The notes below the pieces were generated by a model. It did not search any database. It was not told where the DNA came from and saw only the letters and a list, made by a program, of their open reading frames with translations. A program made the translations under genes and the position numbers. A stretch of DNA of 64,000 nucleotides from an uncultured Pseudomonadota bacterium (GTDB lineage Bacteria; Pseudomonadota; Alphaproteobacteria; RF32; CAG-239): assembly GCA_902788365.1 (NCBI GenBank), contig CADAJN010000011.1, forward strand, positions 20,223 to 84,222. The letters are read 5' to 3'. Position 1 is the first letter of the stretch. Each line of letters starts with the position of its first letter. This document shows, piece by piece, positions 22,035 through 30,841 of this stretch.

Positions 22035-22196
22035 TTATGAATCAAGTTTTATGCTGATTTCTTGACTGACGTGTTCTTGCGGTGCTTGAATGTCTTGCAA
22101 TACAATAACGCCGATGCCGAGTAAAATGGCAATTCCGATAACATAGTATATCGGTTTTGAATTACTCGGGCGGGCAAACGGACTTTTGCTTCTCAT
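22035..22196 (-). CDS. Small single-span membrane protein
   Basis: 53 residues starting MRSKSPFARPSNSKPIYY, one hydrophobic span (VIGIAILLGIGVIVL), then a ~20 residue acidic-polar tail. The ATG has AGGAAA upstream. The stop is 2 bp from the xerD start, so the two are likely cotranscribed. Family unknown. Confidence 0.6.
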   Translation of the reverse strand: MRSKSPFARPSNSKPIYYVIGIAILLGIGVIVLQDIQAPQEHVSQEISIKLDS

Positions 22197-22298
22197 GATT
22201 TTTCCTCGTCAATTAAAAATTTTATTGATTATATATTAACAGGGTTGTATGTTGAGTCAATAGGAAGAAAGATAATTAAACAATAATAAATTAAGATA

Positions 22299-22886
22299 AT
22301 GCCAAAAGATAAGATAATTTTATTGGTCGGATTGATGGGTAGCGGTAAAACCAGCGTGGGTAAGCGTTTGGCACGCAAACTGTCACTGCCGTTTGTGGAC
22401 GGCGATCAGGAGATTGAAAAAGCTGCCGGTTTGTCGTTGGTTGATGTGCTGAAATGCTTTGGAGAACAAGAATATCGCGCCGGCGAAGAACGGGTGATGA
22501 AACGTTTGCTGCAAGGCGCACCGTGTGTGTTGGCTTCGGGCGGCGGTTCGTTTGTGGCCGAACAAACACGCAAATTAGCCAAAGAGCACGCTTTAACCAT
22601 TTGGCTTAAAGCCGATATTGAAACGCTGTATCAACGCACCGCCGGCCGCACCAGACGCCCGTTTTTGCTGGGAGATAATGCCACGGTTAAAACCAAACTT
22701 TCAGAATATATTACCGAGGAGTATCCGTTTTATTCCGAAGCAGATATTGTGGTGGAAACGCGTAATGAGCGGGTGGAAAATACCGTGCGCCGAGTGTTGT
22801 CAGCCATTAACGGTTATTATCGCCAAAACGCCGGTGAGAGCAAAAAAATCAATAAGAACTTAAACAGTCAGGAACAAAAATGTTAA
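22299..22886 (+). CDS. aroK: Shikimate kinase
   Basis: Phosphorylates shikimate (step five of chorismate synthesis). 195 residues. Walker A GLMGSGKTS, substrate-binding DGD (FVDGDQEIE), GGGSFV, and the RRPFLL lid arginine. The C-terminus carries a ~20 residue basic/polar tail. The next small ORF overlaps its stop. Confidence 0.95.
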   Translation: MPKDKIILLVGLMGSGKTSVGKRLARKLSLPFVDGDQEIEKAAGLSLVDVLKCFGEQEYRAGEERVMKRLLQGAPCVLASGGGSFVAEQTRKLAKEHALTIWLKADIETLYQRTAGRTRRPFLLGDNATVKTKLSEYITEEYPFYSEADIVVETRNERVENTVRRVLSAINGYYRQNAGESKKINKNLNSQEQKC

Positions 22887-22993
22887 CAACCATTACCACG
22901 ATTTGCATTGTGGCGGCAATTTTGCTATCTGCATTTGTTTATGTGCCGATTTGTATCAGGGCGCGGATATTAAACGGAAAAGAAAATGCCTAA
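22880..22993 (+). CDS. 37-residue membrane peptide coupled to aroK
   Basis: The ATG overlaps the last codons of aroK (AAAATGTTAA), with AGGAACA upstream, and encodes MLTTITTICIVAAILLSAFV ... NGKENA. One hydrophobic segment then a basic end. The overlap and in-frame membrane segment suggest a real coupled microprotein, but the family is unknown. Confidence 0.5.
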   Translation: MLTTITTICIVAAILLSAFVYVPICIRARILNGKENA

Positions 22994-23047
22994 AGGTATT
23001 TTTGATTTGTCGGAAATGTGTGTTGCAGCACCAAACGGGAGATAATG

Positions 23048-23644
23048 ATGTTAAAAGAAATTTTGTTTGCCAGCCATAATGCCGGTAAGATTACGGAAAT
23101 TAAACAGATATTGGCGCCATTCGGCATAACCGTTAAGACGGCGGCCGATATGGATTTGCCAGATGTGGAAGAAACCGGCACAACTTTTGCCGAAAATTCG
23201 CTTTTGAAATCGCAAACAATTGCCAAAGCGACCGGCTTGCCGTGTTTGGCTGACGATTCGGGGCTGTGCGTGGATGCATTAAACGGTGCGCCGGGAGTGT
23301 TTTCGGCACGTTATGCACCCAATCGTGATTTTGATAAAGGCATGGATAAGTTGTTAGCCGAGATGGCACAAAGCAAAAATAAAAGTCGTGATGCGCATTT
23401 TTGCTGTGTGATTTCTCTCTCGTATCCAAACGGCGAATATCATTTGTTTGAAGGCCGTGTGGACGGGCAGATTGCCATGCAAAAAATGTTTGGTGCCGAT
23501 GGATTCGGTTATGATCCGCTGTTTGTGCCAAACGGTTATGATTGCAGTTTTGCGCAAATGGCTAAAGTAGAAAAAAATAAAATTTCGCACCGAGGACGGG
23601 CGATGCAAAAGTTATTGGAATACATCAAAAATTTGGTGGAATAA
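23048..23644 (+). CDS. rdgB: XTP/dITP diphosphatase
   Basis: Hydrolyses non-canonical purine NTPs to monophosphates. About 198 residues. SHNAGKITEIKQIL, ADDSGLCVDALNGAPGVFSARYA, FGYDPLFVP and KNKISHRGRA are all family motifs. I use the second of two adjacent ATGs because GGGAG is then six bases away. Confidence 0.95.
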   Translation: MLKEILFASHNAGKITEIKQILAPFGITVKTAADMDLPDVEETGTTFAENSLLKSQTIAKATGLPCLADDSGLCVDALNGAPGVFSARYAPNRDFDKGMDKLLAEMAQSKNKSRDAHFCCVISLSYPNGEYHLFEGRVDGQIAMQKMFGADGFGYDPLFVPNGYDCSFAQMAKVEKNKISHRGRAMQKLLEYIKNLVE

Positions 23645-23647
23645 AAG

Positions 23648-26572
23648 ATGGCGGCGCGGCAGAAAATATATAACATCAGTGCAACTTGCTCGTTTGTAGA
23701 TGTTTTGGCACAAAAGTTTTTAGACGAATATGTATCGCAACCGAGCGAACTTTCTAAGGTTTTGTTTTTGTTGCCAAACCGGCGTGCCGTGCAGAATTTG
23801 AGCGACGCGTTTGTGCGTCAAAACGGCCGTATGCCGACTATTTTGCCACAGATGAAACCGATTGGCGATGTGGAGGAAGATGAAGTTTTTTTAACCGGTA
23901 ATGCCGAAATTTTAAAGAATTTGCCGCCCGCAGTCAGCACTGCGGAACGCGCACTTATTTTAACCAAATTGATTATGCGGCGGCCGAATTATTTTGGCAC
24001 TTCGCAGATGTCTTTATCGCAAGCCTATCAGCTGGCGCAAAATTTGGCGGCGTTAATGGATACGGCGTATCAGGAAAATTTAGACTTTGCCAAATTGCCT
24101 GAGCTGGTGGAGCAGGAATATGCCGCACACTGGCAGGAAACACTCAAACTGCTATCCATTATTACCGAAAATTGGCCGTTAATATTAAAAGAACAAGGCA
24201 AAGTTGACGAGATTGCGCGGCGTAACATTTTGCTGGAACAGGAATTAGCCGTGTGGCAGCAAAGCAAAACCACACAACGCATTGTGATTGCCGGCACTAC
24301 GGCGGCTTTTGGGCGGCTCAAACAATTGGTGCAAACAGTGTTGAATTTGCCGAACGGCGAAGTATATTTGGCCGGTCTTGATAGCTATTTGTCGGCAGAA
24401 GATTGGCAGAAAATTGATGAAAATCATCCGCAATTTGAGCTTAAAGAATTATTGGAATATTTGCAGATTGGGCGCAGTGAAGTGCCGACACTTGACTATG
24501 AGAGCATAACACCGCGCGAAATGCTGGTTGCCGAATGTATGCGGCCGGCCGAAACCACCGAAGATTGGCGCCATTTGCGCGAGCAGCACTTGCCGCCGAC
24601 CGCGTGGGACGGATTAAAACTGATAAATTGCGAAGATGCGCGTCAAGAAGCGTTGGCAATTGCTTTGATAATGCGCCGGACACTGGAAACGCCGGAAAAA
24701 ACCGTGGCACTGGTAACACCGGACAGAAATTTGTCGCGGCGCGTGGCGGCAGAGCTGAAACGCTGGAATATTGAAGCCGACGATTCGGCCGGTCAGCCGC
24801 TGAGTTTGACGCCGATAGGGGTTTATTTGCGGCTGATTATAAATGTTGTGGAAAATGATTTTTCTCAAACCAGTCAATTAGCCTTGATGAAACACCCGTT
24901 TTGTGCCTGCGGTTTGGCGCGCGGTGCGTTTTATCAACAAGTGCGGCATATTGAGTTAGCATGGCGGCGGCAAAAAGATTTGACCGCCGAACAGGAAAAT
25001 CTATTGCAAGATTTTGCACGGCGTTTGCAACCGCTCAAAGATTTGTATGAACAACCGGCAACGGATATTAAGGCACTGTTGAAAGCGCACATCAAAGCGG
25101 CGGAAAGCTTGGCCGATACAGATTTGAAAACCGGCGAAAAGATTATTTGGAAACAAGACGCCGGAAGAAACGCTGCACAATTTTTCAGCACGTTTGTGGA
25201 AAGTGCCGGCATACTGGAAGCCGTTGCACCTAATGATTACGGCAGTTTTTTGACTTTATTGCTGAGCGCGCAAAATGTGCGCAGACGTTACGGGTTACAC
25301 CGGCGGATTAAAATTTTGGGTTTGATTGAGGCGCGCTTAAACAAGGCCGACGTTACAATTATCGGTGGTGTTAATGAAGGTATTTGGCCGCATTTGCCGA
25401 GCGCCGATATGTGGCTTTCGCGGCCGATGAAGCAAGAGTTCGGTATGTCATTGCCGGAACGCGCCATCGGCGTAATTGCTTCTGATTTTGCTCAGCTTCT
25501 AAGCGGTAAAGAGGTTTATTTGACACGGGCAGAACGTATGGATGGCGCACCGGCGCAAAAGTCACGTTGGTGGCTTAGGCTTGAAACGGTAATGGCCGCC
25601 GATTTTGGCGACGACAAACAGAAAATACAATCATTATATGACACGCAATTTTCCGCATGGGCAAAATATATGGAACGGGCAACGGTGCTAAAATCAATTG
25701 AAGCACCGAAACCTTGTCCGCCGCTTGAAATGCGTCCGCGCGAAATTTCGGCCAGCAATGTTGAAGTTTATATGACCGACCCATACAGCATTTTTGCCAA
25801 ATATATTTTGGGTTTAAAGCCGCTGGAGGATTTAGATGCGCCGGCTGACGCGCGTGATTACGGTAACTTGGTGCACAAGGTTTTGGAAGAATTTAACCGT
25901 CGCTATAAAACAGGTGATTATCCGGCAAATGCCAAGCAGATTTTAGAACAGATTGCCGAGACTGAATTTGCCGCAATGGGTATTGATGCCGAACTAAAGA
26001 TGTTTTGGCGGGCGCGGCTTGCTAAAACGCTGGATTGGCTGGTGCAAACCGAGCAGGTTTATCGGCCGCGCATAGATTATATTTTCAGTGAAGTGCAGGG
26101 CGAACGCCAATATCAAGGGCCGGTCGGCGTATGGAAAATTACGGCACGCGCCGACAGGTTGGAACAATGGAGTGATGGTAGTTTGTGCGTGGTGGATTAT
26201 AAAACCGGCAGTCTGCCGAAAAATATTGCTAAATTGGTAAAACTCGGTTACAAACCGCAACTTTCAATAGAAGGTTTAATTGCCGCATCAGGCGGTTTTA
26301 CCGATGTGGCGGCGCGACCGATTAAGTTTTTGCGCTATTGGCAGATGGACGGGCAGGAAATTCTTTTGAATGAAGCCGAAAGTAACGAGGCAATGCAACA
26401 CGCCGAACAAAATATCAGGCAACTGATTGCGGCATACGATGATCCAAACCGTGCGTATTTGACCAAGCCAAATCCGAAAACGGCACCCGCACAAACCGAT
26501 TATGACCACTTATCGCGCTATTTGGAATGGGCGGTAAAAGATGATAGCGAGGACAATGATGGCGATGACTAA
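23648..26572 (+). CDS. addB: Double-strand break repair protein AddB
   Basis: 974 residues, alphaproteobacterial type. The N-terminal inactive helicase-like region opens with FLLPNRRAVQNLSDAF. The C-terminal RecB-type nuclease has VVDYKTGSLP as the PD-(D/E)XK core. With AddA it processes DNA ends for RecA. It overlaps addA. Confidence 0.93.
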   Translation: MAARQKIYNISATCSFVDVLAQKFLDEYVSQPSELSKVLFLLPNRRAVQNLSDAFVRQNGRMPTILPQMKPIGDVEEDEVFLTGNAEILKNLPPAVSTAERALILTKLIMRRPNYFGTSQMSLSQAYQLAQNLAALMDTAYQENLDFAKLPELVEQEYAAHWQETLKLLSIITENWPLILKEQGKVDEIARRNILLEQELAVWQQSKTTQRIVIAGTTAAFGRLKQLVQTVLNLPNGEVYLAGLDSYLSAEDWQKIDENHPQFELKELLEYLQIGRSEVPTLDYESITPREMLVAECMRPAETTEDWRHLREQHLPPTAWDGLKLINCEDARQEALAIALIMRRTLETPEKTVALVTPDRNLSRRVAAELKRWNIEADDSAGQPLSLTPIGVYLRLIINVVENDFSQTSQLALMKHPFCACGLARGAFYQQVRHIELAWRRQKDLTAEQENLLQDFARRLQPLKDLYEQPATDIKALLKAHIKAAESLADTDLKTGEKIIWKQDAGRNAAQFFSTFVESAGILEAVAPNDYGSFLTLLLSAQNVRRRYGLHRRIKILGLIEARLNKADVTIIGGVNEGIWPHLPSADMWLSRPMKQEFGMSLPERAIGVIASDFAQLLSGKEVYLTRAERMDGAPAQKSRWWLRLETVMAADFGDDKQKIQSLYDTQFSAWAKYMERATVLKSIEAPKPCPPLEMRPREISASNVEVYMTDPYSIFAKYILGLKPLEDLDAPADARDYGNLVHKVLEEFNRRYKTGDYPANAKQILEQIAETEFAAMGIDAELKMFWRARLAKTLDWLVQTEQVYRPRIDYIFSEVQGERQYQGPVGVWKITARADRLEQWSDGSLCVVDYKTGSLPKNIAKLVKLGYKPQLSIEGLIAASGGFTDVAARPIKFLRYWQMDGQEILLNEAESNEAMQHAEQNIRQLIAAYDDPNRAYLTKPNPKTAPAQTDYDHLSRYLEWAVKDDSEDNDGDD

Positions 26573-29500
26573 AGAAGATTTTTTGGCCTTGCGACAGGAA
26601 AACGGCGCACTCGCAACAGCACAACAGCGCGAGGCGGCAAATCCGCAATATTCGGTATGGGTGCAAGCCTCGGCCGGCACCGGTAAAACCAAAGTATTAT
26701 CCGACAGAGTGTTGCAGTTGTTATTGCATGAAGTAAACCCGATGCGGATTTTGTGTTTGACATATACGAAAGCCGCTGCGGTTGAGATGAATACGCGTAT
26801 TTCCGAGCGTTTAAGTGAATGGGCAGTGGCCGCCGATGCTGATTTAGAGGAAAATTTGCAGGCTCTTTTGGGAAAAGAAACGGCCGACGTGCAAGTTTTG
26901 CAAAAATATAAGTTGCGTGCGCGCAAATTATTTGCTGTTTTGCTGGATACGCCGGGCGGGCTCAAAATTCAGACCATTCACAGCTTTTGCCAAGAAGTGC
27001 TGAAGCGTTTTCCGCTGGAAGCCGGCGTAACACCGTATTTTAGCGTGATGGACGACAGCGAGGCGCAAAAAGCCATGGAGCGGATTCGCCGCGATATGAT
27101 AAATGATGCCGAGGCGGCTCCGCAAAGCTCTCTTGGGCAAGCGGTGCGCTATATGGCGGCACACCTCAAAGAAAAAGCTTTTGCACAAGTAATGGCGCAG
27201 ATTGTGGAAAATTTGCCACGCTTGGGAGAAAGGGATAAGCATTGGGCAGAGGACGACTATGCTCGTGTTTTGGCACAAAAATTGCAGGTTAAACCGCAAC
27301 AAAGTGCTGATGATTTAATGGCCGAATTGATGGCCGGTGTTGATAAAACGGCACGTAAAGCCGATGTTGCGGCGTGGCGCAAAAGCGGTCAGCAAGACCA
27401 AGATCGTGCCGATAGAATGCAAGCTTTGCTGGATAGCGGTTTAACGGCGGACAATGCGCAAGCTTATATTGATTTTTTCATAAAATATGACAGCAAATTA
27501 CAGGATTTTAAAATCAATACATTGGCTAATAAAAATGCGGCTGCTGTTGATGCCGAGCTGATGCCGCGATTGCAGGCTGAGGCCGAGCGGGTGTTGGCTT
27601 ATAATCAAAAAATCAAGGCAACAATGTTATATGAGGCAACCGTTCAGGCGCTAAATATTGCAAGAGAGCTTAATGAACGCTACGCAGCCTATAAGCGCCA
27701 GACCGAGCAGTTTGATTACGGTGATTTGATTGCGCTGACCAAAAGATTGCTATCTTCGTCATCAGTGGCCGATTGGGTGCTCTATAAATTAGACGGCGGT
27801 ATAGACCATATTTTGGTGGACGAAGCACAAGATACATCGGCCGACCAATGGCAAATTATTCAATCGCTGAGTGCGGAGTTTTTTGCCGGCTTGGGCGGTA
27901 AAAATAAACAAGCAACGGTGTTTGCCGTGGGCGATCGTAAGCAATCTATTTTCAGCTTTCAGGGAGCCAACCCGCAAAAATTTGATGAAATGGCGCATTA
28001 TTTTGCCGAGCGAGCCTCTGCCACCCAAAAAGATTTTCGCCGCGTTGATTTGAAAGTGTCATTTCGTTCGGCCGCCGCCGTGCTCAATACGGTTAATCAG
28101 GTGTTTGCACGTCCGGAGGCTAATGCCGGTGTGGTGGCCGACGGTGAAAAAGTTAATCATATTGCGTTTCGTGCCGGCGAGTTTGGGCATGTGGAAGTGT
28201 GGCCGCTTTTGATGCCGGCGAAAGATAAATCGGAGAATGCCGACGATATTTGGCATCCGGAAACGGAAATGAGCCGCGAAGTTTCGGTTAGAACAATGAT
28301 GGCTAAGCAAATTGCCGATAAAATCAAACAACTTTATGATGAAAGTCAAAAAACAGAACGACCGCTGAAATATCGCGATTTTATGGTATTGGTGCAAAAA
28401 CGCAGCAGTATTGTTACCGAATTTATTCGCGCTTGTAAAAAAATCGGCGTTGCGGTTTCGGGTGCCGATAAGCTTAAGCTTTCGCAGCAGATTGCCGTGC
28501 AGGATTTAATTTCGCTCGGGCGCTTTCTGCTTTTGACCAATGATGATTTGGCGCTGGCCGAAGTTTTGAAATCGCCGTTATTCGGGCTGACTGATGATGA
28601 TTTGATGACGCTTTGCTATAATCGCGGACAAACACCGCTGTGGACCAAATTGGGCGATTATCCGCAATATGGCGCGGTGTATGCCGAGCTGCAAACGCTT
28701 TTGAATATGTGCGATTTGGTGCGGCCGTATGAACTGTTTAACTACGTTTTAAGCAAAATGAACGGGCGCTTCAAATTTACCGAACGTATGGGCATGGAAG
28801 TGGAAGATGCACTGGACGAATTTATGAATTTGGCACTGAATTATGAGCAGAAAAATATTCCGAGCTTGCAGGGATTTATGCAGTGGTTGACGCAAAACGA
28901 GGTGGAAGTAAAGCGCGAAACCGAGCAAAAAGACACCGATGCGGTGCGCGTGATGACGGTGCACGGTTCAAAGGGCTTGCAAGCTCCGATAGTGTTTTTG
29001 CCCGATACCGTCAGCATTAAAGCAAATAAGCGTGAGCGAATGTTTTTGTGGGATAATGATATGGTTTATTATCCGCTGGGCAGTGCGTATTATGAAAATA
29101 TTTGCATGAAATTGCGGCAGAAAGTGTATGACAAAGATATGGAAGAATATCGCCGGTTGCTGTATGTGGCATTAACGCGCGCCGAAGACAGGCTGTATGT
29201 TTGCGGTTTTGCCAAGCGACCGCCAAAGGCAGAATCGTGGTATAATCTGTGTCGTGACGGTATGGCGGCAGATGGGGCAACGGCAAGTGAAACACTTATT
29301 TGTGAAACACCGGAAATTTTGCCAAAGAAAAGCAAAACCTCGGCGGCAACGATTTTGCAACAACAGGCTTTGCCGCAATGGGCAAAAGAAGATGCCGAAA
29401 CCGAGCAAAATTTGGCGCGACCGTATACGCCGTCAAAGCCGGAAGATGAAGACGACTATGATTCGGCATCGCCGCTTGATGAACAAGGTGATTTTTATCG

Positions 29501-29954
29501 GCGCGGCACCCTCATACATAAACTGTTGCAATTTTTACCGGCACAGGCGGAAAATAAAGCAGCGCTGGTGCATGAATTTTTGGCGCGTAATGCCGCGGAT
29601 ATGGCACCGCACCGACGTGCGCAAATTGAAGATGAAGTTTTAACGCTGATAAATCAACCACAATTTGCCGATGTTTTCGGCGAACATTCGCGTGCCGAAG
29701 TGCCGATTATGGGCGAAGTGGACGGCAAGATTATTTCGGCGCAAATTGACCGTTTGGTGGAGTTGGATGATAAAATGCTGATTATTGATTTTAAAACCAA
29801 TCGGCCGGCAGCAAAAACACTTGCAACCACACCACCGTCATATATTAAACAACTGCAAATTTATGCTGAGCTGGTGCGCCGTATTTATCCGCAAAAATCG
29901 GTGGAGACCTACATTTTGTGGACTAATGAAACACGTTTAATGCGGATATTGTAA
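26559..29954 (+). CDS. addA: Double-strand break repair helicase-nuclease AddA
   Basis: UvrD-like SF1 helicase joined to a nuclease. Walker A in VQASAGTGKTKVL, motif II ILVDEAQDT, motif IV region GDRKQSIFSFQGANP, motif VI YVALTRAEDRLYV, nuclease IIDFKTNRP. About 1131 residues. I prefer the ATG at 26559, five bases after CGAGGA; 26556 and 26565 are alternatives, all overlapping the addB stop. The order addB-addA-trxA is typical of alphaproteobacteria. Confidence 0.94.
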   Translation: MAMTKEDFLALRQENGALATAQQREAANPQYSVWVQASAGTGKTKVLSDRVLQLLLHEVNPMRILCLTYTKAAAVEMNTRISERLSEWAVAADADLEENLQALLGKETADVQVLQKYKLRARKLFAVLLDTPGGLKIQTIHSFCQEVLKRFPLEAGVTPYFSVMDDSEAQKAMERIRRDMINDAEAAPQSSLGQAVRYMAAHLKEKAFAQVMAQIVENLPRLGERDKHWAEDDYARVLAQKLQVKPQQSADDLMAELMAGVDKTARKADVAAWRKSGQQDQDRADRMQALLDSGLTADNAQAYIDFFIKYDSKLQDFKINTLANKNAAAVDAELMPRLQAEAERVLAYNQKIKATMLYEATVQALNIARELNERYAAYKRQTEQFDYGDLIALTKRLLSSSSVADWVLYKLDGGIDHILVDEAQDTSADQWQIIQSLSAEFFAGLGGKNKQATVFAVGDRKQSIFSFQGANPQKFDEMAHYFAERASATQKDFRRVDLKVSFRSAAAVLNTVNQVFARPEANAGVVADGEKVNHIAFRAGEFGHVEVWPLLMPAKDKSENADDIWHPETEMSREVSVRTMMAKQIADKIKQLYDESQKTERPLKYRDFMVLVQKRSSIVTEFIRACKKIGVAVSGADKLKLSQQIAVQDLISLGRFLLLTNDDLALAEVLKSPLFGLTDDDLMTLCYNRGQTPLWTKLGDYPQYGAVYAELQTLLNMCDLVRPYELFNYVLSKMNGRFKFTERMGMEVEDALDEFMNLALNYEQKNIPSLQGFMQWLTQNEVEVKRETEQKDTDAVRVMTVHGSKGLQAPIVFLPDTVSIKANKRERMFLWDNDMVYYPLGSAYYENICMKLRQKVYDKDMEEYRRLLYVALTRAEDRLYVCGFAKRPPKAESWYNLCRDGMAADGATASETLICETPEILPKKSKTSAATILQQQALPQWAKEDAETEQNLARPYTPSKPEDEDDYDSASPLDEQGDFYRRGTLIHKLLQFLPAQAENKAALVHEFLARNAADMAPHRRAQIEDEVLTLINQPQFADVFGEHSRAEVPIMGEVDGKIISAQIDRLVELDDKMLIIDFKTNRPAAKTLATTPPSYIKQLQIYAELVRRIYPQKSVETYILWTNETRLMRIL

Positions 29955-30044
29955 AAAAGTATTGTATTTTGCACTAAAACCTTTAATATGTGAAACAAAG
30001 GCATATATGAGTGCCATCACGCTAATTTTTTTAAGGAGAAAAAA

Positions 30045-30359
30045 ATGACACAGCCGTTAACAGACAGCCAGTTTGCTGAAAACGTTTTAAATTCTAAAGG
30101 TTTGGTTTTGGTTGATTTTTGGGCCGAATGGTGTGGTCCGTGCCGTCAGCTTGGTCCGATTTTGGAAACCATTGACAGTGAACTCAGCGATGTTAAAATT
30201 TATAAAATGAATGTGGACGATTCGCCGGAAGTGGCCAGCCAGTTCGGTATTCGCAGTATTCCGACCATGTTTTTGTTTAAGGACGGTCAACAGGTTGACA
30301 CTAAAGTCGGTCTTAACACAGAAGCGAATATTAAGTCTTGGATAGAATCTCACAAATAA
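30045..30359 (+). CDS. trxA: Thioredoxin
   Basis: 104 residues with the active site WCGPC and cis-Pro in SIPTMFLF. General cytoplasmic disulfide reductant. Start ATG with AAGGAGAAAAAA upstream. Its 3' end abuts the large hairpin at 30359-30470. Confidence 0.98.
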   Translation: MTQPLTDSQFAENVLNSKGLVLVDFWAEWCGPCRQLGPILETIDSELSDVKIYKMNVDDSPEVASQFGIRSIPTMFLFKDGQQVDTKVGLNTEANIKSWIESHK

Positions 30360-30470
30360 AAAACAGCGTCTAGCTGGTATCTACTTGTATCCCTCTTCAC
30401 TTATGTACCTTTTATTGTACACCGCGTGAAGAGGGATACTGCGTATCTACGCACGCTAGACGCTGTTTTT
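30359..30470. repeat. Large perfect nested hairpin after trxA
   Basis: Outer arms of 16 bp (30359-30374 with 30455-30470, AAAAACAGCGTCTAGC and complement) enclose a perfect 14 bp stem (GTATCCCTCTTCAC at 30387-30400 with 30426-30439) and an apical TGTAC/GTACA. The outer arms carry A5 and T5, so it may terminate both strands, but it is far larger than a normal terminator. Confidence 0.8.
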
Positions 30471-30676
30471 ACCTTGAACGGGTGTTTTGCTTATGTAGTT
30501 ATTTATCTACACGTCGCCAACAGACTTCCGTCGTATCTGACGCGTTAAAAACGGTTTTTACCTTGAACAGGCGCTTGGCTTATGTAGCTTTTTTTACACT
30601 GCGCCAAAGGACTTCCGTCGTATCTGACTCATTAAAAACGGTTTTTAGCTTGAACAGGCGCTGGTGTGAAAAACAG
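30471..30676. repeat. Tandem ~88 bp repeats
   Basis: Two copies (30471-30559 and 30560-30646) and a truncated third (30647-30676), each starting ACCTTGAAC or AGCTTGAAC and ending in the palindromic TTAAAAACGGTTTTT. A 65-codon frame across them is just the repeat translated. The rest of the gap to 30841 holds a palindromic unit at 30688-30720 and hairpins such as AGCGGGG/CCCCGCT (30799-30821). Confidence 0.8.
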
Positions 30677-30841
30677 TAAAAAAAAGTCATGCCTCCACGC
30701 TTTGCGCGGATAAGGCATCTACAAATTCTTTAAAAAAATCAGCGCTTCGCAAAGGTTAGATACCTTATCAAGGTGACGCACCGCGCACCTTGAGGTAAGC
30801 GGGGATAAAACCACCCCGCTGTTTTGTCATTTAGAACTGTT

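Noticed and set aside
30482..30679. Open frame of 65 codons
   Set aside because: It is the 88 bp tandem repeat translated and has no SD.
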